Made by a program: the position numbers and the translations under genes. DNA of 64,000 nt from Hymenobacter norwichensis DSM 15439 (lineage in GTDB: Bacteria; Bacteroidota; Bacteroidia; Cytophagales; Hymenobacteraceae), in NCBI RefSeq assembly GCF_000420705.1, contig NZ_ATVL01000012.1:186001-250000 (forward strand), given 5' to 3'. Below the pieces are notes generated by a model. The model did no database searches, had not been told where the DNA came from, and was given only the letters and a program-made list of their open reading frames with translations. Below, one piece after another: positions 57,001 to 64,000 of this stretch (the stretch's first letter is position 1; each line of letters opens with the position of its first letter).

Positions 57001-59170
57001 GCGCGACAGTGTAGTGTGGTACTGGCGCCTACGTTTCCAAACGCCGGTAGGAGATGAGAGTCCGGAGTGGGCTACCAGCTCGTTCCGCGTGATTCAGAAT
57101 ACCACTGGAGGCTGGTCGCAGAGCCATCATGGGCAGTTCCGACGCGACCAGCTAGCTGGTGTGAGCATCGCAGCCCCGTCGGGCCGCTGGGACTTTGAGG
57201 ATATAAGTGAACCAATAGCTCTGACAACCCGCGGCGGCGGTACCGGTGCCGGACAAACGTTCAATACACTAACGGACGGCATTAGCACTTCAGTTTCTCC
57301 TTATGTAGCCAACTGCGGACCCAACAAACCCAACATGATGGTGGCCGTGTTCGATGGCCGTACCCTGCAACCCGTGCGCAACGTAGCGGGAGGCTATGAC
57401 TCCTGCGGTCAGGGCAACCTGCGCTATTATCATTTTGCCTCGGCTGACCCCAACAACACTACCGACCACCTCAACACGCCTACCCGGCAAGCGCAGCTCC
57501 AGTCTTTGCTGACCAATGTGCGCCCCGGCGACTACGTGGCGTTGATTTCGATGAACAAGGTGAACTACTCCTCGTTCCCGGCTTCTTTGAAAGCTGCCTT
57601 CACGGCTTTAGGAGCAACGCGCATCAATACTTTGCAGGATGGGGAGCCGTATGCGCTATTGGTACAGAAAGGGCCCAACCCACGGGTAGTGCGCGAAGTA
57701 ACTGCTGACCCCACTAACCCAACCCCTAGCATCAACCAAGTAATTACGCTGAATGCGGCCCTGCTAACCCGGACCGGCAGCGGCAGCATTACGTCTACTC
57801 GCATCGGGCCGGCCCAACAGTGGCAGAACCTCTACCACACCGTACGCACCCCTGAGGCTACCGACCAGTACACCCTGAAGCTGATTGGTATAGATACGCT
57901 GAACGTGGAGCGGGTTCTCGACGCTAACGTAACAAGCCGCAACCTAGCGCTGTCCAACATTTCGGCCCAGCAGTATCCGTATCTGCAGTTGGTGCTGGAA
58001 TTGCGCGATACGCTCAACCGCACTGCGCCTCAGTTGAAGCAGTGGCTGGTAACTTATCAGGGCGTGCCGGAAGGCATTGTACGTCGTGACTTGGCTACTC
58101 CTGCTTCCGCTTACGACCCAGCTACGCTAGCACGGCAGGCCAACGAAACAGGCTTCGTAACGGTACCAGTGGTGTTCCAAAACGTGTCGTCCATCAACTT
58201 CAGCGGCCCAATGAAAGCCCGGATTCTGCTGCGTAACGAGAGCAATACAGTAAAAGAAGCTCTAGTTGACGTACCGGGCGGGGCCTTGCAGGCTAACAGC
58301 CAAGTTAGCTTCGATGCCAAAGTGAACGTGGTAGGCCTGACCGGCAGCCTGACCGGCAACGTGGTAGTCAACCCCGGCCCCCGGCCCTTACCTGAGCTGT
58401 ACGCATTCAACAATGAACTGGTGCTAGATGCCTTCCGGGTGGATGACCGCAACGTGCCGCCCACGCTGGATGTCGCCTTCGATGGCCTGCATATTCTCAA
58501 CGGCGATATTGTATCCCCGGCTCCTACGGTTACGGTGCAACTGCGCGATGATGACCGTCTGCGCCGGATTCAGGGAACCAGCAACTTTGATGTGCTGCTG
58601 ACCGGTCCCAACCAAACTACCAGCCGAATCGACCTAAACGGCAGCAACGTGCGCTTCTCTTCCGACTCGACGAAAGGCACGGCCCAATTAGAATTACGGA
58701 TGGGGCAGAATATGCCGCTTGATAATGGCATCTACACGCTAGAGGTGCAGGGCCGGGATGCTACTGGTAAAGCTGCTGCGGCCGAGCCGTACCGTATCAC
58801 GTTCGAGGTCATCAACGAGTCGACTATCAGCAACATTTACCCATATCCGAATCCGGTTACCAGCAAAACCCGGTTCGTATTTACGCTGACTGGTACCGAG
58901 CCACCGCGCAACATGAAGATTCAGGTATTGACGCTGACTGGCCGGGTGGTGCGGGAAATCATGATGGCCGAGCTAGGACCCCTACGCATCGGTAACAACA
59001 TCAGCGAATACGCCTGGGACGGCACCGACCAGTTCGGCGACCGGCTGGCCAACGGCACTTATCTGTACCGCGTAATGCTCGACGACCCGCAGGACAAGTT
59101 CAAGCGCCGCGCCACCGCCGGCGACCAAGCATTCAAGAAAGACTGGGGTAAGATTGTACTGCTGCGTTAG
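54011..59170 (+). CDS. porU2: PorU2-like C25-family T9SS sortase
   Basis: 1719 aa, clearly longer than typical PorU (about 1100-1300 aa), matching the form annotated as PorU2. A signal peptide ends PVAAQ. The gingipain-type catalytic dyad is present: His663 in VTYFGHGSTSTF and Cys697 in FLLNGCAANAV. Ig-like domains follow, and the C-terminus is a FlgD-like domain (IYPYPNPVTSKTRFVF, then EYAWDGTDQFGDRLANGTYL) rather than a cleavable sorting domain. It should cut off sorting domains of T9SS cargo and join the products to lipopolysaccharide. Encoded just after porV. Confidence 0.88.
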   Translation: MEKRYYTTQLLGLCGVLLGWLLMAAPVAAQTTATYGNEWIVPGQQYYKIKVTKDALYRIDQQYLAQAGVSGVNPQRIQLWRRGRELAIYAGGNQSTLDATTFFEFYGQRNDGKLDQAIYKGGAAAQPHDLYSLYTDTAAYFLTWSATTNGKRMTAVATTPTAQPHAVRLAQRQAVFSGRTGGNLPDPGQFAYVNDELGTNTYQPWGEPGEGFLSFPHGGVSGYQPGAGMFVDSMWAASRTATTQPQVELLFVGSWSGPHTITVVVVQPGTNTERVLGSVSFNGYEKRTVRYTLQNSDVSTAGTIYTISRDTGPRISSQRYGYRVGYVRYTFPQNSRWRAGMKQMAFRNDSTLAGPAYYAVDSLPATVRGFDLTDIYNMQRVEGIALAGQQRGYSFPSATASQTRRLLLADEALAVVPRPATRVQFRTLNAAATNFLIITHSILMRPVNGVDAVRAYASYRASNQGGRYDTVVVTSEQLYNQFHYGEKSVGAMRNFVRWELANSPAAQTNYLLILGKGLIVAERRQGSPLDLVPSTTRSGSDNFLSANWENNQYTARMPTGRLPATSPQEIIRYLDKLKTHEALGAEPWRKNVVHLGGGDGVNQQLEFEGYLDKYKRLAEKPLFGGTVVNTYRRRLSGGTNLPVNMTIAPEVNAGVSLVTYFGHGSTSTFDLNFGDPSDPGKGYNNPGKYPVFLLNGCAANAVDRNNSTKTVSENWIFAENKGAVGFMAASDEAFTYDLDAFSTEFYKVAFNEPAWYGKPIPVLQAEANRRMLIANGGGGSTIALAMMNTWLGDPALRLYAPERPDFITSNADLQLQPNGPNPIQASSPDFKLLVRISNPGKITYDPVEVRITRTYPVATGRVPNITTYTVRQAWHDSTYTFVLPNAGNVFGDNRFEVALDYRNQVAELSETNNTGQINFNFLQGGVRTVWPLEFAIVPVTNLRLVGQTNDPRGASRVYEMELDTVPTFSSASPIKQTRTITTTLVPDWRPTLPTLAGRDSVVWYWRLRFQTPVGDESPEWATSSFRVIQNTTGGWSQSHHGQFRRDQLAGVSIAAPSGRWDFEDISEPIALTTRGGGTGAGQTFNTLTDGISTSVSPYVANCGPNKPNMMVAVFDGRTLQPVRNVAGGYDSCGQGNLRYYHFASADPNNTTDHLNTPTRQAQLQSLLTNVRPGDYVALISMNKVNYSSFPASLKAAFTALGATRINTLQDGEPYALLVQKGPNPRVVREVTADPTNPTPSINQVITLNAALLTRTGSGSITSTRIGPAQQWQNLYHTVRTPEATDQYTLKLIGIDTLNVERVLDANVTSRNLALSNISAQQYPYLQLVLELRDTLNRTAPQLKQWLVTYQGVPEGIVRRDLATPASAYDPATLARQANETGFVTVPVVFQNVSSINFSGPMKARILLRNESNTVKEALVDVPGGALQANSQVSFDAKVNVVGLTGSLTGNVVVNPGPRPLPELYAFNNELVLDAFRVDDRNVPPTLDVAFDGLHILNGDIVSPAPTVTVQLRDDDRLRRIQGTSNFDVLLTGPNQTTSRIDLNGSNVRFSSDSTKGTAQLELRMGQNMPLDNGIYTLEVQGRDATGKAAAAEPYRITFEVINESTISNIYPYPNPVTSKTRFVFTLTGTEPPRNMKIQVLTLTGRVVREIMMAELGPLRIGNNISEYAWDGTDQFGDRLANGTYLYRVMLDDPQDKFKRRATAGDQAFKKDWGKIVLLR

Positions 59171-59192
59171 TCGTTCTCAGATTCAACTTCAA

Positions 59193-59228
59193 AAAAAGCC
59201 CTTGTCATTCATGAATGGCAAGGGCTTT
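59193..59228. terminator. Two-way terminator after porU2
   Basis: 17-base arms (59193-59209, AAAAGCCCTTGTCATTC; 59212-59228) with one mismatch, a 2-base loop, A run before and T run after; shared by the convergent folA gene. Confidence 0.85.
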
Positions 59229-59279
59229 TGCTTGTCGGCTGGCTGTTGTTCTGCGCTTATGAATAATAACAGGCGAGAA

Positions 59280-59765
59280 TTATCTTCTTTTCAGCGTAAC
59301 GAAGCTGAAGGGGTAGGCGTGCTTGTCGTCGGGTTCGTGGCGCTGGCGGGACTCCTCGCGCCACACAGCGTGGTTTAGCTCCGGAAACATTACGTCGCCT
59401 TCAAACGTGTGGTGTACTTCGGTCAGATAGATGGTGTCGGCGGCGGATAGCGCCTGCTGGTAGATTTCGGCGCCGCCAATTACAAACACCTCCTCGTCGA
59501 GCTGCGCGGCCCGTTCCAGCGCGGCCGGTACCGAATGCGCCGTTTCGCAGCCTTCTACCTGCCAGTCCGTTTGCCGAGTCACCACAATGTTAGTACGGTT
59601 AGGCAGCGGCCGGCCGATGCTCTCGTAGGTGCGGCGGCCCATCACAACGGGATGACCCTGGGTGAGCTGTTTGAAGTGCTTCAAATCGGCGGGCAGATGC
59701 CAGATGAGCTGATTGTCGCGCCCGATAACCCGGTTTTCGGCGGTGGCGACTACGAATGCAAGCAT
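59280..59765 (-). CDS. folA: Dihydrofolate reductase
   Basis: 161 aa from ATG 59765 (MLAFVVATAENRVIGRDNQL), the family start; the frame is open to 59804. Motifs: NRVIGRDNQLIWHLPADLKH (substrate site), VVMGRRTYESIGRPLPNR (NADPH site) and EVFVIGGAEIYQQAL. It reduces dihydrofolate to tetrahydrofolate. The next gene on the strand, upstream, is fmt, which uses 10-formyl-tetrahydrofolate; the two are 50 bases apart and likely form an operon. Confidence 0.95.
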   Translation of the reverse strand: MLAFVVATAENRVIGRDNQLIWHLPADLKHFKQLTQGHPVVMGRRTYESIGRPLPNRTNIVVTRQTDWQVEGCETAHSVPAALERAAQLDEEVFVIGGAEIYQQALSAADTIYLTEVHHTFEGDVMFPELNHAVWREESRQRHEPDDKHAYPFSFVTLKRR

Positions 59766-59815
59766 GTATTGTTGGTTGTTGAGTTGCTGCTTGTTAGTTG
59801 TCAACGGCTGCGTTT

Positions 59816-60769
59816 TCAGCCCGTAACTGTCAGCGAATCGGTTTTGAAGCCGCGTAGAAACTCCGCTACCGTCATGCGCTTTTTGCCTTCCAGTTGCACA
59901 TCCAGCAAATCAAGTAGGCCGTTGGCGGTTTGCACGCGCAGGTAGCTACGGCCATCGGAATACCAGCGGCCCACATTACCCGAGTCGGGGCCGCTGGATT
60001 CCTCGTCGTCGAAGGGCTGGGCCTTGAAAACCTTCAGCGTGCGGCCATCGGGCAGTTGGGTGAAGGCCGTAGGAATAGGGGCGAGGCCACGCACCAAGTT
60101 GGCCAGTACCGTAGCCGGCTGGTTGAAATCGAGGCGGCCTGTTTCCTTCTGAATTTTGGGGGCCGCGCGCAACGTGGGGCTCTCCGCTTGGGGCAGGCTG
60201 GGTGCGGTGCCGGCCGCAATAGCCTGCACAGTGCGCAAGGCCAGCTGGGCGCCGGTGGTTTTCAACTTCTCGTACAGCGTCCCGAAATCATCTTCGGCCG
60301 TGATGAGTACTACGTCCTGAAAAATCAGGTCGCCGGTATCAATTTCGTGGCGTAGAAAGAAGGACGTAACGCCGGTTTCCGTTTCGCCGTGGATGAGGGC
60401 CCAGTTGATGGGCGCCGCGCCTCGGTACTGCGGCAGCAACGACGCGTGAATGTTTATGCTCCCCTTGGGCGGCATGTTCCACACCGCCTCCGGCAGCATT
60501 CGAAACGCCACCACCACCTGCAAATCGGCCGCGTAGCTGCGCAGCTCTTCCTGAAACTCCGGCGACTTTAAGTTAGTGGGCTGCAACACCGGCAAGCCGT
60601 GCCGTAGCGCCGCCTGCTTCACCGCCGATTCGGCGAGCTGCCGTCCGCGGCCTGCTGGCTTGTCGGGTGCTGTTACCACCGCCACTACCTGGCAACCGTC
60701 CCAGCTGAGCAAGGATTCCAGCGTCGGCACCGCAAATTCGGGGGTGCCCATGAAAACTATTTTCAGCAT
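59816..60769 (-). CDS. fmt: Methionyl-tRNA formyltransferase
   Basis: 317 aa. The formyltransferase fold shows VFMGTPEFAVPTLESLL, the catalytic region INIHASLLPQYRGAAPINWA with its Asn and His, and the Asp in EIDTGDLIFQ. A C-terminal OB-type domain of about 110 aa (PDGRTLKVFKAQPF) binds tRNA. It formylates initiator Met-tRNA using 10-formyl-tetrahydrofolate. Start ATG 60769 begins directly with the family's LKIVFMGTP. Confidence 0.97.
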   Translation of the reverse strand: MLKIVFMGTPEFAVPTLESLLSWDGCQVVAVVTAPDKPAGRGRQLAESAVKQAALRHGLPVLQPTNLKSPEFQEELRSYAADLQVVVAFRMLPEAVWNMPPKGSINIHASLLPQYRGAAPINWALIHGETETGVTSFFLRHEIDTGDLIFQDVVLITAEDDFGTLYEKLKTTGAQLALRTVQAIAAGTAPSLPQAESPTLRAAPKIQKETGRLDFNQPATVLANLVRGLAPIPTAFTQLPDGRTLKVFKAQPFDDEESSGPDSGNVGRWYSDGRSYLRVQTANGLLDLLDVQLEGKKRMTVAEFLRGFKTDSLTVTG

Positions 60770-60788
60770 GTCGTTTTATAAGTTTTTA

Positions 60789-60828
60789 GCCCGCATAAAA
60801 CACAGAACGGTCTGCGTTTTATGCGGGC
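60789..60828. terminator. Hairpin between namZ-type gene and fmt
   Basis: 18-base arms (60789-60806, GCCCGCATAAAACACAGA; 60811-60828) with one mismatch and a 4-base loop, just past the stop codon of the upstream minus-strand gene. It should limit read-through into fmt. Confidence 0.8.
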
Positions 60829-60844
60829 CAGAAGCGTCTGCAAA

Positions 60845-62089
60845 TCAATTGAAGTCTGGATACAGCAGATACTTTTTCCGCAGCACCTTATACTGCCCTA
60901 AAGCTGGCTCCCACGACTTCCGTATTTCTGCCTCCGACTTGCCAGCAATAATTTGCTGCCGCAGCGCCGACGTGCCCGAGAGCTGCTCGAAGTACTTGCC
61001 GAAGAACTTGTCTTTGGCAGTGCTCTGCTGATAGAAACCCAGTAGATATTTCAGTGAAAAGCCTACGTTGTTGCCGGTTTCACGCAGGTCGAGGCCATAG
61101 CAGAGCTTGCCATTTTGGGGTGGTATGGGGGAGCCGGCATTGGGTTTGGGCGTGAAGCTGAATGGCCGGGAGGCCGGCTGAGTGGGCGCCCCAATCACCT
61201 CAAACGGCATGGCCGTGCCGCGGCCTACGCTTACGTCGGTGCCTTCCATCATGCACACCGTGGGGTAGAGAGCCACCGAATGTGGGTTGGGCAGGTTCGG
61301 CGACGGAGCAATGGGTAGTGCATAGCGCGTGGTATGTGTGTAGCCCGCCACGGGTATCACCGTCAGGCGGCACTGCTTGCCTCCGGCCAGCCATTTCTCG
61401 CCGTTTATCATCTTCGCCAGCTCGCCCACGGTCAGGCCGTGCACGATGGGAATGGGGTGCATGCCCACAAACGACTTGTGCGCGGGCTCCAGCACCGGGC
61501 CATCTACGTACCAGCCGTTGGGGTTGGGGCGGTCCAGCACTACCACTTCTTTGCCCTGCTCGGCGGCAGCTTCCATCACGTAGTGCATCGTGCTGATGAA
61601 TGTGTAGAACCGAGTGCCTACGTCCTGAATGTCGAATACCAACACGTCCACGTCGGCCAGCATTTCGGGCGTGGGCTTTTTGGTGGCGCCGTACAACGAG
61701 CGCACGGGCAGACCGCTGCGGGCATCTTTGCCGTCTTTGATGGTGGCGCCATCGGCGGCTTCGCCCCGGAAACCGTGCTCCGGCCCGAAAATTACCTTCA
61801 CGCCTACACCCTGCGCCAGCAGCGTATCAACCAGGTAAGCCTTGCCCACGCGGGCCGTCTGGTTGACTACTAGCCCCACGCGCTTGCCTTTAAGCTGCGG
61901 TAGGTACTGCGCAAATTGTTCGGCCCCCACCCGTAGCGTTGGCGCAGCCGGGAGGGCGTCAGTGACTACCTGTGGGGCCGAGCTGACCACTACAGATGGG
62001 GGGGCGGTAGTGGTGGCCGGCGCTGTAGTAGCGCAGTCGGACAGCAAGAGGGTCAGGCCGAGTAGGCTGGAGAAGTTGGGTAGAAGCAT
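60845..62089 (-). CDS. NamZ-type exo-beta-N-acetylmuramidase (DUF1343), lipoprotein
   Basis: 414 aa. The lipobox LLLSDC gives Cys19. The DUF1343 catalytic domain starts near residue 68 (KGKRVGLVVNQTARVGKAYL) and shows VIFGPEHGFRGEAADG, DIQDVGTRFYTFISTMHYVM, VVLDRPNPNGWYVDGPVLEP and SVGRGTAMPFEVIGAP. Family members remove terminal MurNAc from peptidoglycan fragments (GH171, founded on Bacillus NamZ). Here it would recycle wall fragments in the periplasm or outside. No N-acetylglucosaminidase partner is adjacent. The gene diverges from the FtsX-like permease by 48 bases. Confidence 0.9.
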   Translation of the reverse strand: MLLPNFSSLLGLTLLLSDCATTAPATTTAPPSVVVSSAPQVVTDALPAAPTLRVGAEQFAQYLPQLKGKRVGLVVNQTARVGKAYLVDTLLAQGVGVKVIFGPEHGFRGEAADGATIKDGKDARSGLPVRSLYGATKKPTPEMLADVDVLVFDIQDVGTRFYTFISTMHYVMEAAAEQGKEVVVLDRPNPNGWYVDGPVLEPAHKSFVGMHPIPIVHGLTVGELAKMINGEKWLAGGKQCRLTVIPVAGYTHTTRYALPIAPSPNLPNPHSVALYPTVCMMEGTDVSVGRGTAMPFEVIGAPTQPASRPFSFTPKPNAGSPIPPQNGKLCYGLDLRETGNNVGFSLKYLLGFYQQSTAKDKFFGKYFEQLSGTSALRQQIIAGKSEAEIRKSWEPALGQYKVLRKKYLLYPDFN

Positions 62090-62137
62090 CAGGAAACGAA
62101 GCTAGGAAACTGGCCGTAGACATGTAGCTTTACGGCA

Positions 62138-63352
62138 GTGAACGTCTCGCGGTACATATCCCACAAGATTGACGGAGCCGACTCGGGGTCTTTTACTTCG
62201 TCGGTGACAAAGATAGCCATCATCAGCATTGCCCTCGGGCTGGCGGTGATGATAGTGTCGTTTGCCATTTTGGAAGGCTTCCGCAACGAGATTCAAAGCA
62301 AGATTTTCTCGTTCGGCTCGCACCTCACGGTTAGCAAATACGACACCAACAACTCCATTGAGATTGAGCCCATTGGTGGCCCGGGCCTAATTGAGGAACT
62401 GCACCGGTTTCCGCAGGTGCAGTCGGTGCAGCCTTTCGCCCGCAAAACAGCCATCATCAAAACCAAGGATGAAGTGCTGGGCGTGGTACTCAAAGGGATA
62501 TCCGAAGAGGACAGCCGCTCGCCAATGCGCCAGAACCTGGTAGCTGGTCAGTTTCTGACTTTCCCCGATTCGGCGGCCTCCAACGACATCCTGATTTCGC
62601 GCAAGGTAGCCGACAAGCTGCGCCTGAAAGTGGGCGACAAAACGCTGTTCTACTTCATCCAGAATCCGCCTCGCGTCCGGCCGTTTCGGGTGAGCGGCAT
62701 CTACCAGACTGGGTTGGATGAGTTTGATGATGTGTACGTTATCGGCGACTTGCGGCAGATTCGGCAGCTAAACGCCTGGCCCGACTCCTTGGTGGGTGGG
62801 GTAGAAGTGGTGCTCAAGAACTTCAACCGCCTCGACCCGGTGGCGGAGGATATGTACGAGAACCTGCGCTACGACCTCAAGCTCGACAAGATTACCGACC
62901 AGTACGCGCAGCTTTTTGATTGGCTGCAACTGCTTAACCGCAACGTGGTTATTTTCTTGCTGCTCATCATCTTCGTGGCCACGTTCAACATGGTTGCTAC
63001 CATTTTCATCATGATTCTGGAGCGCACCAACATGATTGGCATCCTGAAAGCCATTGGAGCCACCGACCGGCAAATCCGCAGCATGTTCTTCTTCCGCGGC
63101 ATCAGCCTAACGCTCCGTGGGATGCTGTTTGGCAACCTTGTCGGCCTGGGTTTCTGTGCGATACAATACTACACTCACCTGATTCCCCTCGACCCCGAGA
63201 ACTACTACATGGACCGGGTGCCAGTGCATTGGGACCTTGCTATGATTGTGCTGCTCAACATAGCCACCTTCGCCACCTCTCTGCTGGCCGTTCTGATTCC
63301 CACCTACCTGATTTCGCGCATTAAGCCTGTTGCCGCCATTAAGTTTGATTAG
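62138..63352 (+). CDS. FtsX-like ABC transporter permease (LolC/E type)
   Basis: 404 aa, starting at GTG 62138 (NVSRYISHKIDGADSGSFTS). One N-terminal helix (IAIISIALGLAVMIVSFAIL), a MacB-like periplasmic domain (about 45-260) and three C-terminal helices with the FtsX signature MILERTNMIGILKAIGATDR. Architecture fits lipoprotein-releasing permeases. No ATPase gene is adjacent, so the partner must be elsewhere. The TAGCTTTA sequence 20 bases upstream is one base off a -7 box. Confidence 0.92.
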   Translation: MNVSRYISHKIDGADSGSFTSSVTKIAIISIALGLAVMIVSFAILEGFRNEIQSKIFSFGSHLTVSKYDTNNSIEIEPIGGPGLIEELHRFPQVQSVQPFARKTAIIKTKDEVLGVVLKGISEEDSRSPMRQNLVAGQFLTFPDSAASNDILISRKVADKLRLKVGDKTLFYFIQNPPRVRPFRVSGIYQTGLDEFDDVYVIGDLRQIRQLNAWPDSLVGGVEVVLKNFNRLDPVAEDMYENLRYDLKLDKITDQYAQLFDWLQLLNRNVVIFLLLIIFVATFNMVATIFIMILERTNMIGILKAIGATDRQIRSMFFFRGISLTLRGMLFGNLVGLGFCAIQYYTHLIPLDPENYYMDRVPVHWDLAMIVLLNIATFATSLLAVLIPTYLISRIKPVAAIKFD

Positions 63353-63363
63353 CACGGTAGCTA

Positions 63364-63687
63364 GTGAGGTTAAGCAGAGCTGTGTGGGTTGCATTGGGCG
63401 CCATCAGCCTACCCGCCGTTTTTCTACTTGCATTCGTCGTTGAACAGGTAGTCGTTGCCGACCCAGACATGAAGTTTTGGGTGCTTTTCCTGCTGAGTTT
63501 GGCACCGTGTGGGTTGTTGGCTGTTGGGACAGGATTGTTTGAAGTATTCCGCCGCCGAAAACCTGGTCAGTCTTTCTTCTTGGGCAAATTAGCTGCCCTG
63601 ATTATAATAGGAATAGGAGTTGTTGAGTTTGTAGGAGGGCTGCTAGGAGTAGGCCTAATAGCACTTGTGCTTGGCGCATTAGGCTAA
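63364..63687 (+). CDS. Small three-helix membrane protein of unknown function
   Basis: 107 aa from GTG 63364, only 11 bases after the FtsX-like gene, so probably co-transcribed with it. Three or so hydrophobic helices (VWVALGAISLPAVFLLAFVV; FWVLFLLSLAPCGLLAVGTG; LAALIIIGIGVVEFVGGLLG) with a short basic loop (RRRKPGQS). No family recognised. It ends 3 bases from the convergent M23 gene. Confidence 0.65.
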   Translation: MRLSRAVWVALGAISLPAVFLLAFVVEQVVVADPDMKFWVLFLLSLAPCGLLAVGTGLFEVFRRRKPGQSFFLGKLAALIIIGIGVVEFVGGLLGVGLIALVLGALG

Positions 63688-63690
63688 ATA

Positions 63691-64000
63691 TTACAGCCAC
63701 CGGCTCTGTAAAATCAGGTTGGGGTCGGGGCAAAGGGCGGTCCACTTTTCCTGTTCTTCAGGCAACGCCACGCCGGGGAAGTCGCCAATGAGGCCGAGCA
63801 TATCGGCAATAACCTGGAAGTGTAAGTGCGGTGGCCAGTCGCCGTTTTCGGGGGCGGGGCCGACTTCTGTGAAAGTCTGACCTTTTTCAATAGCCATACC
63901 TGGCCGTAGCAACGCGGTTTCGCGGCGGGTGAGATGGCCGTAGAGGGTGTAGAATGTTTCGCCTTCCAGCTGATGCTCCAGGATTACCGTGGGGCCATAG
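63691..64000 (-). CDS. M23 peptidase domain, C-terminal end (continues beyond window)
   Basis: About 103 residues are visible, open through the right edge (reading YGPTVILEHQLEGETFYTLY, then GHLTRRE). The YGHL and PHLHFQV motifs carry two of the LytM/M23 zinc ligands. The C-terminal segment (GDFPGVALPEEQEKWTALCP, then DPNLIL) resembles the M23 part of proteins in which this domain is fused to a class III aminotransferase, but the N-terminal part is out of view. Either a plain M23 peptidase or such a fusion is possible. Confidence 0.8.
   Translation of the reverse strand, partial: YGPTVILEHQLEGETFYTLYGHLTRRETALLRPGMAIEKGQTFTEVGPAPENGDWPPHLHFQVIADMLGLIGDFPGVALPEEQEKWTALCPDPNLILQSRWL

Overview
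The window looks like chromosome from a Cytophagales bacterium (phylum Bacteroidota), most likely Hymenobacter or a close relative. The support is a SusC/SusD pair, several proteins with type IX secretion (T9SS) C-terminal sorting domains, adjacent PorV and PorU-like genes, TAnnTTTG promoter boxes, and GC-rich coding DNA separated by AT-rich spacers. This placement is inferred from gene content; no rRNA or tRNA gene was seen.

Region 1 (1-11.7 kb) is a polysaccharide utilisation locus. It holds a GH5 enzyme with a CBM6-like tail (cut by the left edge), a 7TMR-DISM membrane receptor, SusC, SusD, a PKD lipoprotein, a GH16 lipoprotein and a secreted GH16. A third GH16, with CBM6 and a T9SS tail, lies at 20.9-22.4 kb. 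The enzyme set fits beta-1,3-glucan (laminarin-like) breakdown. The most unusual gene of the window is here: the receptor ends in a zinc ribbon plus helical domain that closely resembles the N-terminus of IS1595/ISXO2-type transposases and stops about where the nuclease domain would begin.

Region 2 (11.7-32.4 kb) is mostly housekeeping and single genes: phosphosugar mutase, a T9SS cargo protein, 4-hydroxyphenylpyruvate dioxygenase, an EamA transporter, a DUF952 protein, an Uup-like ABC-F ATPase, a large hybrid histidine kinase, MurI, and a YgiB/YgiC-like pair. Inside it, an AT-rich DUF6000 gene (15.88-16.63 kb) has attC-like palindrome sequences at both ends and resembles a lone gene cassette. 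Three large imperfect palindromes (10.73, 15.56 and 19.53 kb) are candidate dispersed repeats. A decayed Kelch-repeat gene lies at 30.0-30.3 kb.

Region 3 (32.4-43.0 kb) is an AT-rich spacer followed by three consecutive large T9SS cargo proteins that share a related C-terminal module.

Region 4 (43.0-49.0 kb) has an iscS-iscU-unknown-iscA cluster on the minus strand, then methylmalonyl-CoA epimerase, a Sua5/YrdC protein, a small lipoprotein and a CCA-adding enzyme on the plus strand. Region 5 (49.3-59.2 kb) has a PadR regulator with a PspC/GIN membrane protein, then porV and a porU2-like C25 sortase that would process the T9SS cargo encoded elsewhere in the window. Region 6 (59.2-64 kb) has folA, fmt, a NamZ-type muramidase lipoprotein, an FtsX-like permease, a small membrane protein and the C-terminal end of an M23 peptidase cut by the right edge. 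Many genes end in clear stem-loops, several shared between convergent genes.
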